Source of the DNA: Paramecium octaurelia
Lineage: Eukaryota > Ciliophora > Oligohymenophorea > Peniculida > Parameciidae
NCBI GenBank assembly: GCA_905182995.1
Contig: CAJJDP010000002.1
Span: 868,001-932,000 of the forward strand
Direction of reading: 5' to 3'
DNA: 64,000 nt
This document shows positions 24,942 to 36,343 of the stretch, one piece after another. Below the pieces are notes generated by a model that saw nothing but the letters and a program-made list of their open reading frames with translations, made no database searches and had not been told where the DNA came from. The stretch's first letter is position 1. Every line of letters starts with the position of its first letter. Made by a program: the position numbers and the translations under genes.

Positions 24942-25120
24942 TTAATAATTTTATTTATATAACTTATATACATATATAATATTGAAGATAAGATCATACT
25001 GATTCTTATGGATTATCTAATACTCTCAAATAGAACTGTCTAGTCTACAAAATAAATGTGAAGAATTAACAATGTATATTAAAATAATTATAATAATTAC
25101 AATAATTGTGATATTTTTAA

Positions 25121-26444
25121 TCATCTTCTTTTATTTGTTGAAACTGATCTTGTTACAAATCCTTTTGGCTAAGATAATCGACTATAAGGTGATAATTAAC
25201 CTAGTTATTTATTATCGCTTATATTAGATCTTGCTGTTTGAGGTAGTGATATGGGAGGTAAGTAATTGATGTGAGTCAATTTTTATTAGATATATTAGTT
25301 TATTGTATTATTCGATCTACTTCTTATTGTGTATTTTGATAAATCAAAATGATCACTTTGTTTGTTATTCTGACACTTATTTTCAGATCTTTTATTTAAT
25401 CTTAAATGAATTTTCTTTTACTTTTATTTGGTTTTCTAAGTCTCATTGGTATTGTTTTGTGGAGATTGATCATTAATCATATTTCCCAAATCAATATGAT
25501 AATGAGCTAAGATAAAATAAGTATTACATTTAATGAATAAGATCTGCTTATTTTCAACTTTATGCAATGATTTAATTCTCTGCATTTTTCTTTTTAAACG
25601 ATTCACAAAATACTCTAATCCACATTAAGAAAAGCGATTTACTTAAATGATCATTTTGACACTATTTACAAATATTTTTCTTAATCTATTTTTTCTTTTG
25701 ATCTCTACTTACTGATTTATTTGATTAACTTATTCTTTGTCTATTAATTTTATTTACCATAATCCACAACATGAACACTCGCAACTTTTGTTTCTTAATG
25801 GAGCTTTTAATTATTTCTTTGTAATTATTTATTCTGATTAATCTTATTCAATAGATCTAAGTTATTTATGTTTTATCAATTTATTCTAAAGTAGTTCCAA
25901 TAAAGACAACTTCCTTAGTGGTAATTAATAAACTTCATTTGGATTTAATTATAAAGTAATATTTTTTCTTAACATATATAAAATTATTTTGTATTAATTC
26001 AAAGGGTGACTCATGTACAAAATGCATGAGATCTCAGCTCTCATTGAAATGCTTACACTTATCACATTTACATTTGTTGTTAACCTCACTTAATTAAAAA
26101 CACACAATCAACTGTCTTTCTATTTACAATGGATAACTCATCGTTAATTTTTAATATTGATCACCCTTAAAGTATTATATTATGATGTGCAACTATTCTA
26201 TTATAATGGATATACCTAATCCTTAGGGTCTTAGCATTTTCAAAATAATTTACTGATATTCACGAATAATGAATCTGCCTTTTTATTCTTATAGACACTT
26301 CTATAATTAAATCATTTCATAATCAATTATAATATATTCATCTTAAAATGGTTATTGAAACTAAGATTGCGATTTAGTTTTTCAAATTCAATTGATCAAT
26401 TATTGAAAACTTTGATATTATCAATTAACAATTGGAGATGTCAT
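25121..26444 (-). CDS. uncharacterised gene with unresolved exons; Cys-rich middle, basic C-terminus
   Basis: The 3' end is firm: a frame ending at TGA 25121-25123 encodes a basic Ser/Asn/Gln-rich tail (YTIRSRSNNTINQYIQ, INYLPPISLPQTARSN, LSQPKGFVTRSVSTNKRR). Upstream, protein-like sequence moves between frames, so several small introns must exist. One good candidate joins KKNICKQCQNDHL to KYFVNRLKRKMQRIKSLH through a 28-nt GT..TAG intron. Other blocks contain paired cysteines (NNKCKCDKCKHF; NKSCECSCCGLW). The start (ATG at 26444) is a guess. No family recognised; the Cys pairs could form a small zinc-binding fold. Most of the gene lies in the duplicated segment. Confidence 0.45.
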
Positions 26445-26767
26445 TTATAGATTCACACAAAATAAATTAATCACAATGTAAAATAGATGTTTATCAAAAT
26501 TATAATCCAAAATGTTTTGACTTTATAGAAGAGGTTATCAACAGATATTCAAAAAGTTAAATAGTTTTCTAAAGTTATGTCATTGTATTTAGAAGTAATT
26601 TTTCAAATTAAATTCTATCTAATCAATGTTGAAACAATTTTAGTGGATTTTTAATCCTTATTAGGACAATAATTTTTTAAATTAAAGTATTACAAATATA
26701 GAAACTAATATAAATAATTAAAATCAATCTAATCTAGTTTAATTAAATGAGAATGTTGAAGAATTGG
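25462..26767. repeat. left copy of a 1,306-bp direct duplication (probable assembly overlap)
   Basis: This segment repeats at 26769-28074 with no difference that I noticed on line-by-line comparison. Its right edge abuts the single N at 26768. It contains most of the gene ending at 25121, and at its right end the last 44 bp of the MYB coding sequence, cut off by the N. Confidence 0.9.
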
Positions 26768-26768
26768 N
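26768..26768. other. single-N scaffold join
   Basis: The only ambiguous base seen in the window. It sits exactly between the two copies of the 1,306-bp duplication, as expected where two overlapping contig ends were placed side by side instead of merged. Confidence 0.95.
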
Positions 26769-28074
26769 GAGATTGATCATTAATCATATTTCCCAAATCA
26801 ATATGATAATGAGCTAAGATAAAATAAGTATTACATTTAATGAATAAGATCTGCTTATTTTCAACTTTATGCAATGATTTAATTCTCTGCATTTTTCTTT
26901 TTAAACGATTCACAAAATACTCTAATCCACATTAAGAAAAGCGATTTACTTAAATGATCATTTTGACACTATTTACAAATATTTTTCTTAATCTATTTTT
27001 TCTTTTGATCTCTACTTACTGATTTATTTGATTAACTTATTCTTTGTCTATTAATTTTATTTACCATAATCCACAACATGAACACTCGCAACTTTTGTTT
27101 CTTAATGGAGCTTTTAATTATTTCTTTGTAATTATTTATTCTGATTAATCTTATTCAATAGATCTAAGTTATTTATGTTTTATCAATTTATTCTAAAGTA
27201 GTTCCAATAAAGACAACTTCCTTAGTGGTAATTAATAAACTTCATTTGGATTTAATTATAAAGTAATATTTTTTCTTAACATATATAAAATTATTTTGTA
27301 TTAATTCAAAGGGTGACTCATGTACAAAATGCATGAGATCTCAGCTCTCATTGAAATGCTTACACTTATCACATTTACATTTGTTGTTAACCTCACTTAA
27401 TTAAAAACACACAATCAACTGTCTTTCTATTTACAATGGATAACTCATCGTTAATTTTTAATATTGATCACCCTTAAAGTATTATATTATGATGTGCAAC
27501 TATTCTATTATAATGGATATACCTAATCCTTAGGGTCTTAGCATTTTCAAAATAATTTACTGATATTCACGAATAATGAATCTGCCTTTTTATTCTTATA
27601 GACACTTCTATAATTAAATCATTTCATAATCAATTATAATATATTCATCTTAAAATGGTTATTGAAACTAAGATTGCGATTTAGTTTTTCAAATTCAATT
27701 GATCAATTATTGAAAACTTTGATATTATCAATTAACAATTGGAGATGTCATTTATAGATTCACACAAAATAAATTAATCACAATGTAAAATAGATGTTTA
27801 TCAAAATTATAATCCAAAATGTTTTGACTTTATAGAAGAGGTTATCAACAGATATTCAAAAAGTTAAATAGTTTTCTAAAGTTATGTCATTGTATTTAGA
27901 AGTAATTTTTCAAATTAAATTCTATCTAATCAATGTTGAAACAATTTTAGTGGATTTTTAATCCTTATTAGGACAATAATTTTTTAAATTAAAGTATTAC
28001 AAATATAGAAACTAATATAAATAATTAAAATCAATCTAATCTAGTTTAATTAAATGAGAATGTTGAAGAATTGG
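26769..28074. repeat. right copy of the 1,306-bp direct duplication (probable assembly overlap)
   Basis: Matches 25462-26767 at a constant offset of 1,307 bases. The copy begins immediately after the N and runs into unique sequence at 28075, inside the MYB gene. It holds a 3'-truncated copy of the uncharacterised minus-strand gene (up to about 27751) and the true 3' end of the MYB gene. Removing one copy leaves both genes complete and single. Confidence 0.9.
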
Positions 28075-29111
28075 ACTAATCAAAACTAAATTTTATTTTA
28101 TTTTAAGGTTTTTCACAAGTAGAACCTATATCATTGAATGGATCAATGTCATTTTCTAATTAAACTTGTATTTTCAAATTCTAATCTTCTAATGGCTTTG
28201 GACTTTAAGGTATATCATCTTTGAGCAATTTCCGAGTCCTATTTCTCACTTGCAAATCCTAAATCTAATTAATAACTTACAGATCTTCCGTTGAATGATC
28301 TTGCTATATTTGACCACTTTGATCCAAATTAATGAAATAACTGTATTAGTTTTAAATCTTCCTATGGTGTCCAAGGCTATTTCTTAGAATCTACTATGTC
28401 TGCTCTCAATTTATTGATGTACCTCTCTCTTATTTGTTTTCCTGTTTTACTTTTTAATACTGAAAATTTAGGAACAACAATTACTTTTTGCAATGGCTGC
28501 CCAATTATTTTCATACTAATTGATATTATCTTTAATTATTTAATCCTCTTCAAATGTCCACTTACTTTTTTTCTAATCCTCATTTTTGTGTTTTCTATGC
28601 CAATATTGCTTACATTAAAAGATAGTTCTCCCTCTCATTTATTCAGCAATTCTATCCCAATTTCCATTAAACTGATTATAATAATTCTTCAATAAATCAC
28701 TTTCGAATTATGTCCACTTCTTTAGTTTCCCTTCCTGTATTCTTTCATATATTAAAGAATACTTTTTTCCCGATCTCTCTACTTCTGCTTCTTGATTAAT
28801 TTAATTACTCAAAATTTTGATATTATTATTTGCTTTTCTCCTCTTCGTTTGAGGAATCACAACTTTATAATTCTTATAAATTGTTGGAAAATGATAATTG
28901 TTCTTCCTGTTATTAATTTTCAATTTAGAGGTTCTAATGTTAAAATTCACTAAATTATATATTTCTTGCTATATTACATCATTTCCTTTGAATGATCATA
29001 ACAAAACTATAATTCAAAATTTTGATCTAATATCTGGTTTGAGTTCAATTCAAGTTCACAGGACTGAAAGTCTTAATAGAAATCAAAGAAGAAACCAACT
29101 CCATCGCTCAT
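28031..29111 (-). CDS. three-repeat MYB/SANT DNA-binding protein, 325 aa
   Basis: Five exons; introns 28950-28977 (28 nt), 28735-28762 (28 nt), 28460-28484 (25 nt) and 28259-28280 (22 nt). After an acidic, Gln-rich N-terminus come three tandem MYB repeats, each with the regularly spaced tryptophans: KKWTQFESDLLKNYYNQF...NWDRIAEQM, SKWTFEEDQIIKDNINQY...NWAAIAK and QPWTPQEDLKLIQLF...KWSNIARSF, followed by GRSDLQVRNRTRKLL. This R1R2R3 layout is typical of nuclear sequence-specific DNA-binding proteins, such as MYB and SNAPc-type factors. Three introns fall within or beside the repeats. The C-terminal 70 residues are polar and Asp/Asn-rich. Its targets are unknown. Confidence 0.85.
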
Positions 29112-29522
29112 TTTAAATAAAATAAAGTAATTATGGAAAAAAAACTGACCCAACTCCTACTTACTTGATTTTTTAAAGATTTTTGCAGCATCAGATTGAT
29201 ATAGATCTAAATAAAAATTGAATTATTTTTAATTATGCATTATTGATCAACAATTGGTTTCTATCTGATTGATAAAAGCATATAAATTATAAAATTTGAT
29301 TAAGAATAAATTAATTTATTACATTTATTTTTAGAATTGTACATTTTTAATTACCATTCATCTTCAATGAGATTCTTGCCATCTCCAAGCATTCTTTTAT
29401 ATATCCACTCATACATTTAGCTTGCTAAAATGAAGTTAAATTTTATTATCAAATAAATATTATGAAAATTAATATATACACTAATAATGATGAGCTATAA
29501 TTCTTCTATAATAATTAATCTA
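29112..29522. other. intergenic, one unexplained Cys-containing fragment
   Basis: Spacer between the MYB start and the 3' end of the CX9C gene. A minus-strand fragment at about 29345-29425 reads QAKCMSGYIKECLEMARI, which is mildly protein-like. It has no start, and I could not splice it to the neighbouring gene. Confidence 0.35.
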
Positions 29523-29852
29523 TCAAGCATCATTACCATGGAGTTTTTATCTTCTTCTTCTTATTTCAGAAACGTCATATTTGAAAAATCCTTGACTTAC
29601 TTCACATTCAATCATCTTCTCCCTAAATTTATCACCTAATGTATTCAAATGCAGGCATACAGATGATGACATCTCCATAATTTTATTTCAAACAATCGTG
29701 GTACTCCGTATACACAGGACCGCATGGAGTCAAAAATTTTCTATCAACTTCATCTTTGCCAATCACAATGTCGTCTTTCGTTATTTATCCGAATTTTCTA
29801 AGTATAACTACTAAACTTACATAAGCTTTTATGCTTTCTTTAAATTATCCAT
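29523..29852 (-). CDS. twin-CX9C (CHCH-type) protein, 93 aa, likely mitochondrial intermembrane space
   Basis: Three exons; introns 29798-29820 (23 nt) and 29636-29660 (25 nt). The second intron splits the codon of the third motif cysteine, so splicing is needed to create the motif. The product contains C-GPVYTEYHD-C, ten residues, then C-DKFREKMIE-C, a textbook twin CX9C arrangement forming a disulfide-linked helical hairpin. Proteins of this kind are imported by the MIA40/ERV1 relay and serve as respiratory-chain assembly factors or subunits. The C-terminus is basic (SEIRRRRQKLHGNDA). Which member it is (CMC1-like, COX-assembly or other) cannot be settled by eye. Confidence 0.75.
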
Positions 29853-30106
29853 GAATTAATTTTAATAATGAACGTATCTTTAAAAAGAAATAAAAATTGG
29901 ATATAAACCTTTTTTTTTATAATATAATCTTAGAATATATATATATATATTAGAATTATTTTTAATTTATTTTGTTTCTTCGAACATATTCAGTTATAAT
30001 CAAAAACAAGAAATTAGAAATTTTTATATATCCTCAAAAGGATTGATAACTTAAACAACTTTTTAATTAATTTTATAAAAATCAAAATTGATTTAATCAA
30101 AAGTTT

Positions 30107-31133
30107 TCAATTATTTTTAAATTTGTTCTCTTTCCAAATATCTAAAAGCATTTTTACACTTTTATTTTCTAAATTTTAAAAGATTTCCTATTCCTAAGTG
30201 TAATTAGAAATGGAAACATATCGAAAGACACCCATATGAATGCAAGTCATAAGATTATGGAATGTTTCCCCTTTACTTTCAGTGGTTTTAAAAATTGGAT
30301 CCAAACTTCCATATTGTAAGACTTGAAAAATATATTTGGAACAGAAAAACATATTTGAGACTATCTTTTCTTTTTCAGATTTTCCAATTTAAAATAAATC
30401 ATCTCCAAACAAGGTAACACAAGATAAAGTATATAATAATTAGAATAAGTTAATTTTTTTATTAGCAATCTCTTAAGATTTTAGTTTTGATAGTTTTTCT
30501 AATTGAAATATTAAATAGAAAATTGAATATAGTAAGTTACAATGATCTTCATTAGCATCATCATATAGCACCTAGCCTACCTTAATAATATTTTATTTTT
30601 AGGTTTAATAGAGAGATTATTTTGTATTCACAGTAAAAATGCAACATTTAGTTTTAGTGCTCTTTGTAATGTAAGGATGGGCAATGTCTTGCAAATGATA
30701 CTTCTATAAAAATTCCGCAAAAGGCTTTATCTAACTAAAATTCAAATATATGATACCAAGTGATATAAAGATGATCACCTTTGATTTTCTTAGGTTTCAT
30801 AACAGGTGATTCTTAATTTTAATCGGGTTCTGAATATTGATTATCATCGTTATATTGATCTTCATTAAATTTAATTAATTTCTAGTATTCATCATGTTTT
30901 GCTTTTTTTTACTTAGCCTGCAAGTCAATTTATTAAAATTATTATATTTTCTATTGGTTCTAGTTATCACATATTTACTGGTCTTAATCGACAGGGTCAT
31001 CATTCATATCTTGTTTTTAATACCTATTATTGATCTTATAGTTCTGCTCTTTTTTTATTTTACCAAAAGCGGGTTAGATAAATTCACATTATAATTATTA
31101 CTAAAAATGAGATTACTGTCCAGTTTAGGCCAT
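30107..31133 (-). CDS. uncharacterised protein, 334 aa
   Basis: Two exons; intron 30735-30756 (22 nt). With it removed, the reading frame runs exactly 335 codons. Residues 1-110 are a Gln/Lys/Asp-rich region with likely coiled coil (QQKIQQFQQIDLQAKQKKAK, HDEYQKLIKFNEDQ). After PVMKPKKIKGDHLYIT the protein becomes a globular alpha-helical domain (CNLLYSIFYLIFQLEKLSKL, NLFQLLYTLSCVTLFGDDLF, MFFCSKYIFQVLQYGS). No membrane segment is clear and no catalytic motif seen. Without the intron a different frame stays open, so the splice call rests on the much better composition of the spliced product. Confidence 0.65.
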
Positions 31134-31425
31134 AGTACTGGCTGTGCCTATTCTGTCTAATTAAAGTTTTTTCTCATCCTAATTTTTCATTAATGAAAAA
31201 AGTATTTATTAAATTTTTTTGAGTTCCTAAAACTCACTACAAAAATAATATTTTATATTTCCAATAGTTTTGATGGAAAGATTTTAGAATAATATAATAT
31301 AATTTTCAACTTTATAACACTGAAATTACTGTAATCAACTTTTCTTTAATTATTAATTAAATACAATAAAGAACATTTATTTATTGAATAATTATTTAAT
31401 ATTAAAAAACTCTTTGTTTCTTAAG

Positions 31426-31929
31426 ATGGATCATATGACTCTATTGAATATTCACAAGTACCAAAAGAAAATTAAAAAATAGAAAAATTCATTAATAAAT
31501 TTGGGATATTATCCTAAAAATATATGCCTAAATCTTAAAGCAAAATATGGATCATTTTTATTGTACTTTTACAAACTATTTATACAAAATCTTAAATTAA
31601 GTTTTTCTATTTTTCATCAAATACCCTTCATTTCTAACATTTTGGATTGTTAAAATTGCAATCAACATGCATATAGATAGATTATCTTTTATATCACTCA
31701 CAATAAAAGTATAGGTTACATTCTAGCTATTGATTCCAAAAAACGAGGTACATTTTATCCATTATATTTAGTTCAGAATCTATTTTTAGTAACTTTGATA
31801 TTCTAAAAAGTAAATACTGGGAAATATTCCAATTAGTATATTTATTTAAGGAATATTCATTGTAATGGATAGTAAAACTCATCGTAGGAGTCTCTTTCTA
31901 AAAGTGAATAATATATATAATAAATATGA
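31426..31929 (+). CDS. doubtful hypothetical ORF, 167 aa
   Basis: Intronless frame from ATG 31426 to TGA 31927-31929. Parts are protein-like (LLNIHKYQKKIKKQKNSLIN, DCQNCNQHAYRQIIFYITHN, SIGYILAIDSKKRGTFYPLY). A second frame is equally convincing after about 31780 (SNFDILKSKYWEIFQLVYLF), so a small intron, frameshift or decay is possible. No family recognised. The 292 bases before it show no feature. Confidence 0.35.
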
Positions 31930-32158
31930 TTTTCCACTTATCATTTGCTAAACTGAGAAAATTTAGTATTTTTATTTCTCTCAGATGGGCTGAGGTATTT
32001 CATTTATATTAAGTTTATAATATATTTTGCCATAAGCTTGAGTTACTTTCTCGATCTTGATCTAATAAGTCGTCATTATAAAACAAAAATTATACATTTT
32101 TTAATTTTGTTTAGAATGAGATTTGGTTAGCTAAACTGAATAGATATTTAATATTAAT

Positions 32159-33610
32159 ATGAAATAATGCTTACTCTTAATTGTCTTCGGGATATGTGCA
32201 TGCCAACTTCAACAATATAGTTCATTAAAGGGAATTAAGCTTATTCCATTTGAAATGAAATCCTAGGTTAGACTAGCTTTAGACTTTTTTCAGAAAGAAA
32301 AGAAAGAGGATTAGCCTCTTCTTTTTATATGTTACATATAACCGACTGAATATACATTTGAGCAATTATTATCAAATTCAAGGTTAAGAATTCATGATAA
32401 TAAAGTTGCTTTGTAGATTGGTTCTCATATCATATGATGTCTTCATAACAATTAATATTCGGCGAACTAAAATAATAGAGTCGAATTTCATCCTATTTGA
32501 ATTTGTATGAATATAATGAATCGAGTGTAATTGGTATTAAATCGCTTCAAGAAACTGATGTTACAATCTAATATTCCTACTAATCCAACGAGGAATGCTT
32601 CTAGTACTATTGTAAATAAATTTAGTGATTGTAAGAATGATTCTGAGTGTCGAAACTCATTCTGCATTTGTAGAGAGTCACAACTCGGAAATGACTGTCA
32701 TTTAGTTTTAGATAACATCCAAACCTAATATATGTTTTAGGGATTTAAAATGTACTATTTAGACATAAGGTAATTTAATAACATGGATTATGTGTTAAGA
32801 TTTTAGAGCAACTCAAATTATATAACTTATTGTATCATTGATAACATGAATCCAAATTTGGTTTAAAAAAAAGTTAATAGCATTTTGAACATCACTAAAA
32901 GTGATATAGCATCATGCTAAAAAAAAATTGAATCATTCCAAAAATAATTTAATTAAACTGTTAATTTCTATTATTTAGTATATTTTGACAATTTAGAAAT
33001 CACGTACTTAAGCTAAAGCAACAACGCTGAAGATGCTTACGAGTTAATCATTATTTTGACTACCATAATCGCTACATTGCTACTTTTAATAGTTGTTTGT
33101 ATTATGAGATCAAAATTTTAAAAAAGGGAAAGGGTTCCAAAAAGGATAAATTTAGAGCCCAAAAACTAGGATGAAAATGCCCTTATGATTTTAGTGAATA
33201 GGTTCTGTCCATCTCAAGAATACGGTGCCTTGATTACAAGATAAAATAAGTATTTGGCATATGAAAAATGCTCCATTTGTTTAGATACATATAATCATGG
33301 AACTCAGATTAGATTAACATTTTGTGAGCATCTATTCCATACACTATGCATTGATAAATGGCTGAACGATCATAAAGTACTATTTCTAGTTATTTAGCAG
33401 TATTGTCCTGACTGCAATAGCCCATTCGATTTAATTACTGTAAAAATGCAATGCAAAAGTCAGAAATAATTAGAAATGCTCTAATGGAGTTATAGAATGG
33501 ATGAAGTAATAATGAAAAATGATCCTTTGGTTAATTAAAGTAATCAACATTAATCCTTCTCTTAAGTTGAATCAATCAGAAATTCTTAGGCTTTCGATTA
33601 CCATAATTGA
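32159..33610 (+). CDS. membrane-anchored RING-H2 protein, probable E3 ubiquitin ligase
   Basis: 461 aa in four exons; introns 32383-32405 (23 nt), 32604-32625 (22 nt) and 33377-33397 (21 nt). Residues 1-16 are a signal peptide (MKQCLLLIVFGICACQ). The luminal part of about 300 residues ends in an EGF-like Cys cluster (DCKNDSECRNSFCICRES). One transmembrane helix follows (ELIIILTTIIATLLLLIVVC), then a basic stop-transfer and a cytosolic RING-H2 finger: CSICLD, FCEHLFHTLCIDKWL, and after the third splice YCPDCNSPF. The metal-ligand order Cys-Cys-Cys-His-His-Cys-Cys-Cys is complete. The layout (luminal domain, one helix, RING-H2) matches endosomal or plasma-membrane E3 ligases of the RNF13/RNF167 type, although no protease-associated domain was recognised. 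Confidence 0.85.
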
Positions 33611-33869
33611 TTTATATTAAAATTGTAAATCAATCTATACTAATATTTGAATATTAATATCAATACAAGTGTATTATCATCCCTATTGAATAAATCAAAA
33701 TAGTAATGAGAATTGGATAGGATCAAGAGAATAAGTAAGTAGATTTTAGAGAAAAAGAAATTATTATTAAAGTCCAACATTCGTTTGCTTTACATAATAT
33801 AATTAATTGTAATTGCAAGCATAATTTATAATTGTAGAATTGACTTAATGTACTTTTAAATTCATAACA

Positions 33870-34363
33870 TCAATCTGTGTGTTATGATCCCTTAGTTGCA
33901 CCGACTCCTGGCTTACCATGTCTGGTTGGCTTATATGTTAATGAGAATTCACCCAAATATCTAATATATGCTATTACAAGTCTATACCTGCCAATCATAT
34001 CAAACTTGATTTCAACGTTACTGAATTATCTTCCATTATAGACTCCAACAATTGAACCAACCATCTCAGGTACAACAATTGTGTTTCTTTAATGAGTCTT
34101 CACAGGCTTTGGCTTTTCTCCTGGCAATGTTTCTTTCTTGGACTTTCTGATCTAAATATATTACTTATATTGTATACCTTCTTCATCAAGTTTTAGAATG
34201 CATGCACCTTTTCTCCTTGATTTGAGATTCTTCTTCTCTATCTGGCTCTGAATTACTCCACCAATTTATCCATAGGAAGTTTTACGAGCTCTTCAAGTTA
34301 GAGACCTCTATAAGTAAACTTCTTAACTCCCTTGAATTGTTTGTCTTGGGTTTATTCAGCCAT
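33870..34363 (-). CDS. RPS15: small-subunit ribosomal protein uS19 (RPS15)
   Basis: 146 aa in three exons; introns 34152-34177 (26 nt) and 33961-33987 (27 nt). Cytosolic 40S component near the decoding-site head. Family blocks are clear: [28 protein letters not shown], then after the first splice [56 protein letters not shown] and [10 protein letters not shown]. The second intron falls inside MIGRYLGEF and its removal restores the conserved sequence exactly. Length matches the eukaryotic family (about 145 aa). Codon use is more GC-rich than in its neighbours, as expected for a highly expressed gene. Confidence 0.95.
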
Positions 34364-34394
34364 AATTTGAAAAATGAAAATTAAAGATTTTAAT

Positions 34395-35004
34395 ATGTTC
34401 TAAAATATAAAACAATTAAGAAAAGTATTATTTTCTACAGCTATTCAAAATGGCTCCCAAATACAGGGTTTTGCAAGCATTGATCCAGCAGCCGTAATTA
34501 AATTGGGATTAAGATAAAACTCAATTGAAATATTGAATAGTTTTAGAGATAGATTAAACATTTGTAAATATGAAATGATAGCAGAATACAGATAACTTAT
34601 GATTTTATGCAAAGAGATTACACTTCAATCAATTTATTGATAGGCAATCATATGATAGGGTTAATAATCCACTTTTTAAAAATGATCCATTATTCTTAGA
34701 TCTGCAGTATAACATAGCTTCAAAGGTTAAGGAAATCCATGCATCAGCCAAAATAAAGAACATGTTAATTTTTTCTTATTCATCCATTAGAGAACTTATC
34801 AATTGTTATGGAAAGATTAAAAGCATCAAACTATTAATTAACTTCATAATAAATGAGATACATCTTAACAATCATCTAAAATACATTTTGAATAATCCAT
34901 TATACACCAAGACTGAACTTAATGAAATCATCACCTAATTATAAAAACTCTAATTTTGTCAAATATATTTATTTCTTCTAAAAATTAAATAAGAAGGAAA
35001 CTGA
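34395..35004 (+). CDS. uncharacterised gene, exon structure unresolved
   Basis: Divergent from uS19, with 31 bp between start codons. The frame from ATG 34395 begins with a basic, presequence-like segment (MFQNIKQLRKVLFSTAIQNG) and SIDPAAVIKLGLRQNSIEIL, and runs about 80 codons to a TGA. A different frame from about 34620 to TGA 35002-35004 is also clearly protein-like (NPLFKNDPLFLDLQYNIASK, IRELINCYGKIKSIKLLI). I found no GT..AG intron of normal size joining them: GT is almost absent between 34580 and 34650. A frameshift, a decayed gene or two genes are possible. No family recognised. Confidence 0.4.
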
Positions 35005-35403
35005 TATATAAAAATTCAAAACATAAATGGACTACTTAAAAATCAAGGATTTATGTATTTTTGGTTTAAAACAAGATTGTTAATGGATTAAAATTAAGAA
35101 TCTTCAAATGGAATAAAACATGATATTTTTAAGTTTATTTTGAAAAAAACTATCAGAATAGATAGATTTATTGTGTTGATTTTGATCATTTCTATCCAAT
35201 CTCTAAAATGATTGAATAATAATATGATTATAGAATATTAATGAAGCCATTTCAAGAATATTTTGGAGTCTATAGTTTTTTATATTGATTTATATTATTG
35301 TAATTATAAACATATCTAATCAATTTATAGTAAAGTGTGCAAAGAGACTTATGATATTAAATAAAATAATAATTATACTCAACAAAATTACATAAATCAC
35401 TTT
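35005..35403. other. intergenic between convergent genes
   Basis: AT-rich spacer between two 3' ends. Some short open frames continue from the plus-strand gene but lose protein-like composition. No feature named. Confidence 0.4.
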
Positions 35404-36343
35404 TCATTAGTGGATATTCTGTTATAATTTTTATTCCCTTAACCTTTGTGATTGTTGTATCACAGATAATTATTCTGTTGCCATATATCTTTCAAATGGA
35501 TGATATTGTTATGGATTAGGTTGCGTTTAGTTAGCCTTTAATGGATTCATCAAAGTGGAGTTTTTGAAGATTGGTTGTTTTTCTATCTTTCTCTCAACCT
35601 AATGTTGCAATTCATAATCTTAGAGAGATTATTTCATGACTTAATATGGTCATTATATATACTTTAAACTGTGTCCTCTATTCCACCCAAAACATTCACT
35701 GTTTTTTTGATATTGGTAATAAAATCACTATCTAAACCATTAGGTGTTTGATTCATTTGCATTTATAAGTCCATTTATTATTGATTATTCAAAATATTTG
35801 CTTGGATTGCTGATGGATTTTGGATTTATTGTTGTTATATTTAATTTTGATGTTGAATGGTAGAGAATAAATTTGAGATTTAACTGAGCTAGTGATTTTA
35901 AGGTTGTTATAGGATGTTAGATTCATTTTTTGAATTAGCATTTTAATCCAGATAATTGTATGGTAATCGTAAAAAGATCTATGCAGCTTATTCTTCTGGT
36001 TTTGGAGGAGGTGGAGGAGGTACAACAAAGGCAGGCACATGTGCTTATCTTAAAATTGATTGATATTCCCCAAAAATTGATCCATCGGCTATAAATTATG
36101 TTTTTAATTGCTTTTCCATTTCGGATCCATTTGATGGTAGTTAGATCTTAGAAGTATCCTTCTTATAATTTTATGATAATTATGTGGGAGTTGGATGAAA
36201 ATTTGTTTAAGCAAAACTAATTTCAACTATAATAGTTACTTTTCATCATACTTTTTTATTCTTTTCATCATCAATTCTTTAGCTTTTGGATCATTTAAGT
36301 CTATATTTGATAGATCTTCGCAAAATTGCTAAACTGAAGACAT
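35404..36343 (-). CDS. Gln-rich protein with polyproline tract, 297 aa
   Basis: Three exons; introns 36217-36239 (23 nt) and 35640-35662 (23 nt). The N-terminus is helical (CEDLSNIDLNDPKAKELMMK), and a polyproline stretch (VVPPPPPPKPEEQAAQ) near residue 125 could bind SH3, EVH1 or profilin-type domains. A long Gln/Asn-rich segment follows, then FITNIKKTVNVLGGIEDTVQ and a charged C-terminus with a possible coiled coil (DYELQHQVERKIEKQ). The pattern of a short N-terminal helix, a polyproline tract and a Gln-rich middle recalls actin-regulatory (Abi/WAVE-like) proteins, but I see no diagnostic domain and make no assignment. Confidence 0.65.

Noticed and set aside
25462..28074. Biological tandem gene duplication
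   Set aside because: The copies abut a lone N and truncate a different gene on each side; an unmerged assembly overlap explains this better.
29935..29952. TA-dinucleotide repeat
   Set aside because: Short AT microsatellite typical of intergenic DNA at this composition; no sign of function.
30894..31094. Hydrophobic plus-strand ORF that looks like a multi-pass membrane peptide
   Set aside because: It is antisense to the Gln/Lys-rich N-terminal exon of the 334-aa minus-strand gene; Lys/Gln/Asn codons read backwards give Phe, Leu and Ile.
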